Assembly: GCA_023954135.1 (NCBI GenBank)
Contig: JAMLIN010000001.1
Span: 93,852-157,851, forward strand
From: Burkholderiaceae bacterium
Lineage (GTDB): Bacteria; Pseudomonadota; Gammaproteobacteria; Burkholderiales; Burkholderiaceae_E
Direction: 5' to 3'
Length of the DNA stretch: 64,000 nt
Shown here: piece by piece, positions 60,898 through 64,000 of the stretch
Layout: every line of letters starts with the position of its first letter
How positions within the stretch are numbered: position 1 is the stretch's first letter
Made by a program: the position numbers and the translations under genes
The notes under the pieces: model-generated
Database searches by the model: none
Told to the model about the DNA's origin: nothing
The model's input: only the letters and a program-made list of their open reading frames with translations

Positions 60898-63800
60898 ATG
60901 AAAACTGTGCCAGCCTCCGCGGCTGCCTCCGCACGCCCGCTTCGCAAAGTGCTGATCGCCAACCGCGGCGAGATCGCCCTGCGCATCGCCCGCACCGCCG
61001 CCGAGATGGACATCGCCACGGTCGCCGTTCATCCCGCCGATGACGAGGCCAGCCTCCATGTCCGACGCGCGCAGCAGGCGCATGTCCTGCCGGGGCGCGG
61101 CGCGCGAGCCTATCTCGACATCGACGCGCTGCTCGAAGCGGCGCGGGCGAGTGGCGCCGACGCGATCCATCCCGGCTACGGATTCCTGTCGGAGAATCCC
61201 GGCTTCGCCCGTCGCGTGGAGGACGCGGGCCTGGTCTTCGTCGGTCCGACGCCCGAAGCGCTGACGCTCCTGGGCGACAAGACCAGCGCCCGCCAGCGGG
61301 CACGCGAGCTCGGGGTGCCGATCCTGCCGGGCACTTCGCAACCGACCGACCTGGAGGAAGCCGCCGCCTTCTTCGCCGGCCTGCCTGCCGGCGCCGCGAT
61401 GCTGATCAAGGCCGTCGCCGGCGGCGGCGGACGGGGCATGCGGATCGTCACGAAAGCCGACGAGATCGCCACCGCCTGGCAGCGCTGCCGTTCGGAAGCC
61501 GAAGCGGCCTTCGGAAATCCGGACGTCTATGTCGAGCGTTTCCTGCCGGCGGCACGGCATCTCGAGGTGCAGATCCTCGGCGACGGCACGGGCGAATGCA
61601 TCCATCTCGGCGAGCGCGAATGCACCCTGCAGCGCCGCCACCAGAAGGTGGTCGAGATCGCGCCCAGCCCCACCCTCACGGCCTCCCGGCGCGAGCGCCT
61701 GCTCGGCCATGCCCTCGAGCTCGCCCGCGATGCCTGCTACCGGTCGCTGGGCACCTTCGAGTTCCTGCTCGATGCCGACGCGCGCGAAGGCGAGGAACTC
61801 TTCTTCATCGAAGCGAATCCCCGCATCCAGGTCGAGCACACCGTGACCGAGGAAGTCTTCGGGCTCGACCTGGTGCAGCTGCAGCTCGAGATCGCCCAGG
61901 GACGCACCCTCGCGCAGCTAGGCCTCGGCCCGGATACCGGCGCCGCGCCGCGCGGCCATGCGATCCAGCTGCGGATCAACACGGAGCGGATCACCGAGGA
62001 CGGCAGCATCAAGCCCTCGAGCGGCGAGCTGCGGACATGGGAGCCGCCCACCGGCGCCGGCATCCGCGTCGACGGCGCCGCCTACGCCGGCTACCGGAAC
62101 TCCGCCAGCTTCGACAGCCTGCTCGCCAAGCTGATCGTCCATTCGCGCTCGCCGCGCTTTGCGGTCGCGCTGCACAAGGCGCAGCGTGCTCTCGCCGAAT
62201 TTCGCATCGAAGGGATCGCGACCAACCTGCCCTGGCTGCGCGCTCTGCTCGCGCGCCCCGAGGTGGAGGCGAACGCGGTCACCACCCGCTTCATCGAGCA
62301 CGAGGCTGCCGGACTCGCGCATGCGGCGCTCGCGCTCGCGGCCGCCGAGCCGGGCCGCGCTCCGACGGACGCCGATGCCACCGAAGCGAGCGCATCGACC
62401 GCTCCGGAGACCACGGCCGCGCTGCCGCCCGGCACCACCGCCGTCACGGCGCCGATGCAGTGCACGGTGCTGGAGCTCGACGCCGCGGTGGGAGACTTCG
62501 TGCGTGCCGGCCAGCAACTCGCGGTGCTCGAGGCGATGAAGATGGAGCACCTGGTCACCGCCCCGTGCAGCGGCGTGCTGCGGGCGGTGCTCGCCGAGTC
62601 CGGGCGCACCCTGATGGAAGGCGAAGCCCTGTTCGCGATCGAGGCCCGGGAGCATGCCGACGGCCCCGCGCAGTCGGATGCGGCGATCGACCTCGATCGC
62701 ATACGTCCCGATCTCGCCCAGGTCGCCGAGCGCCGTGCCTACGGCCTGGACGAGAACCGGCCCGAGGCGGTCGCGAAACGGCATGCCCGCGGCCATCAGA
62801 CCGCGCGCGAGAACCTTGCGCAGCTCTGCGACGAAGGCAGCTTCCGGGAGTACGGCGAGTTCACGATCGCTGCGCAACGCCACCGCCGGTCGATCGACGA
62901 CCTGATCCGCAACACCAGCGGCGACGGCATCCTCACCGGTATCGGCAGCATCAACGGGGATCGCTTCCCACCCGAGACCGCCCGCTGCGCCTTCGCGATC
63001 GGCGACTACATGGTGCTCGCCGGCACACAGGGGCAGCGCCATCATCGCAAGCTCGACCGGGTCCTGAGCATCGCCGGCGAATGGAACCTGCCGCTCGTGC
63101 TGTTCGCCGAGGGCGGCGGCGGTCGGCCCGGGGACACCGAGCGCATGACCTATGCAGGCATCTCGAACGGCACCTTCACGAAGTTCGCCGAGCTGAGCGG
63201 CCAGGTTCCGCTGGTGGGCGTGGTCTCCGGGCGCTGCTTCGCGGGCAACGCCGCGCTGCTCGGCTGCTGCGACGTCATCATCGCCGACGAAAGCAGCAAC
63301 ATCGGCATGGCCGGGCCGGCCATGATCGAAGGCGGCGGGCTCGGCGTCTATCCGCCCGAAGCCATCGGACCCATCGACGTGCAGTCGCGCAACGGCGTGG
63401 TCGACGTCCGGGTGCGCGACGAGGCCGAAGCCTGCCGGGTGGTCAAGCAGTACATCGCCTACTTCCAGGGCCCAGTGGCGGACTGGTCGGCGCCGGACCA
63501 GCGGCGCCTGCGCCATGTGGTGCCGGAGAACCGCCTGCGGGTGTACGACGTGCGCGAGGCGATCGACGCGATGGCCGACGAAGGCTCGGTCCTCGAGCTG
63601 CGGCGCGAGTTCGGCGTCGGCATCGTCACCTGCCTGGTGCGCATCGAGGGCCGGCCCTTCGGCCTGATCGCGAACAACCCGGGCCATCTCGGCGGCGCGA
63701 TCGACGGGCTGGCCGCCGACAAGGCCTCGCGCTTCATGCAGCTGTGCGACGCCTTCGACCTGCCGATCCTGTCCCTGTGCGACACCCCGGGATTCATGGT

Positions 63801-64000
63801 CGGGCCCGAGGCCGAGAAGACCGGGCTGGTGCGCCATGTGTGCCGGATGTTCGTGACCGCCCGCTCGATCAGCGTCCCGCTGTTCGCGGTGGTGCTGCGC
63901 AAGTGCTACGGGCTCGGCGCGCAGGCGATGCTGGGCGGCGGCGCCGCCGACAACTTCTATACCGTCTCCTGGCCGACCGGCGAGTTCGGGCCGATGGGGC
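60898..64000 (+). CDS. single-chain biotin-dependent acyl-CoA carboxylase (BC-BCCP-CT fusion), 3' end outside window
   Basis: An open frame of at least 1034 residues, cut by the window edge. Residues 15-465 are a biotin carboxylase (KVLIANRGEIALRIARTAAE, AVAGGGGRGMRIVTKADEIA, FFIEANPRIQVEHTVTEEVF). Residues 515-585 are a biotin carrier domain with EAMKMEH, biotinylated at K548. From about 600 onward is a carboxyltransferase with beta-type half (HHRKLDRVLSIAGEWNLPLV, AIDGLAADKASRFMQLCDAF, CDTPGFMVGPEAEKTGLVRH) and the ALGGG-like LGGGAAD. Substrate is open; PGFMVG resembles methylcrotonyl/geranyl-type rather than propionyl carboxylases. ATP and bicarbonate carboxylate an acyl-CoA. Confidence 0.88.
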   Translation, partial: MKTVPASAAASARPLRKVLIANRGEIALRIARTAAEMDIATVAVHPADDEASLHVRRAQQAHVLPGRGARAYLDIDALLEAARASGADAIHPGYGFLSENPGFARRVEDAGLVFVGPTPEALTLLGDKTSARQRARELGVPILPGTSQPTDLEEAAAFFAGLPAGAAMLIKAVAGGGGRGMRIVTKADEIATAWQRCRSEAEAAFGNPDVYVERFLPAARHLEVQILGDGTGECIHLGERECTLQRRHQKVVEIAPSPTLTASRRERLLGHALELARDACYRSLGTFEFLLDADAREGEELFFIEANPRIQVEHTVTEEVFGLDLVQLQLEIAQGRTLAQLGLGPDTGAAPRGHAIQLRINTERITEDGSIKPSSGELRTWEPPTGAGIRVDGAAYAGYRNSASFDSLLAKLIVHSRSPRFAVALHKAQRALAEFRIEGIATNLPWLRALLARPEVEANAVTTRFIEHEAAGLAHAALALAAAEPGRAPTDADATEASASTAPETTAALPPGTTAVTAPMQCTVLELDAAVGDFVRAGQQLAVLEAMKMEHLVTAPCSGVLRAVLAESGRTLMEGEALFAIEAREHADGPAQSDAAIDLDRIRPDLAQVAERRAYGLDENRPEAVAKRHARGHQTARENLAQLCDEGSFREYGEFTIAAQRHRRSIDDLIRNTSGDGILTGIGSINGDRFPPETARCAFAIGDYMVLAGTQGQRHHRKLDRVLSIAGEWNLPLVLFAEGGGGRPGDTERMTYAGISNGTFTKFAELSGQVPLVGVVSGRCFAGNAALLGCCDVIIADESSNIGMAGPAMIEGGGLGVYPPEAIGPIDVQSRNGVVDVRVRDEAEACRVVKQYIAYFQGPVADWSAPDQRRLRHVVPENRLRVYDVREAIDAMADEGSVLELRREFGVGIVTCLVRIEGRPFGLIANNPGHLGGAIDGLAADKASRFMQLCDAFDLPILSLCDTPGFMVGPEAEKTGLVRHVCRMFVTARSISVPLFAVVLRKCYGLGAQAMLGGGAADNFYTVSWPTGEFGPMG

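Overview
The window is GC-rich (roughly two-thirds G+C), densely packed chromosomal DNA. Its gene content (riboswitch-controlled btuB-btuCDF, EmrAB/MarR, many LivFGHM and CoA-thioester catabolic genes, PaaX, NirK) fits a metabolically versatile betaproteobacterium, most likely Burkholderiales. That placement is inferred from composition and gene style, not from a marker gene. I saw no rRNA, tRNA, CRISPR array, phage or transposase gene.

Layout. 1-5200: cobalamin riboswitch and a B12 uptake operon (btuB, btuC, btuD, btuF). 5260-17240: housekeeping and accessory genes: two GST-like proteins, a PLD-family lipoprotein, a J-domain/zinc-ribbon/PilZ fusion, two MOSC proteins, two SDR-type enzymes, an RNase D-like exonuclease, an amidohydrolase, and a LysR gene broken by a 263-bp inverted-repeat element. 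17440-18516: DUF3597 and DUF937 proteins. 18572-29428 (minus strand): a ten-gene operon that couples a LivFGHM-type importer to an acyl-CoA ligase, an NTF2-like protein, an enoyl-CoA hydratase and a two-subunit acyl-CoA dehydrogenase, with a TetR gene upstream. 29512-35889: a second PLD enzyme, an MFS carrier, a MarR-EmrA-EmrB export operon and a universal stress protein. 35970-38586: an acyl-CoA ligase whose stop codon abuts a second copy of the 263-bp element, then a convergent crotonase. 38587-41510: an FNR-type box, a three-domain copper nitrite reductase (NirK), a patch of gene debris copied from both neighbouring catabolic genes, and a low-GC membrane ORF. 41511-47330: crotonase, PaaX-like regulator, and a ligase/dehydrogenase/binding-protein operon with a divergent AraC regulator. 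48416-53870: a periplasmic protein, a dienelactone hydrolase, and a minus-strand operon of DUF805, CoA-transferase, crotonase, thiolase and DUF35. 54071-58349: a Phd/VapC toxin-antitoxin pair, thioesterase, aldo/keto reductase, class II aldolase, and a DUF4143 ATPase whose start codon sits in a near-perfect 49-bp palindrome. 58401-64000: a double-domain CoA-transferase divergent from a single-chain biotin-dependent acyl-CoA carboxylase that runs off the edge.

Functionally, at least four separate modules activate organic acids to CoA esters and degrade them by beta-oxidation-like steps, each with its own regulator or transporter. The least ordinary structures are the paired 263-bp elements, which sit at CTAG targets and show compensatory base changes between copies; the inverted repeat over the emrB start codon; the palindrome over the DUF4143 ATPase start; and the chimeric remnant after nirK.
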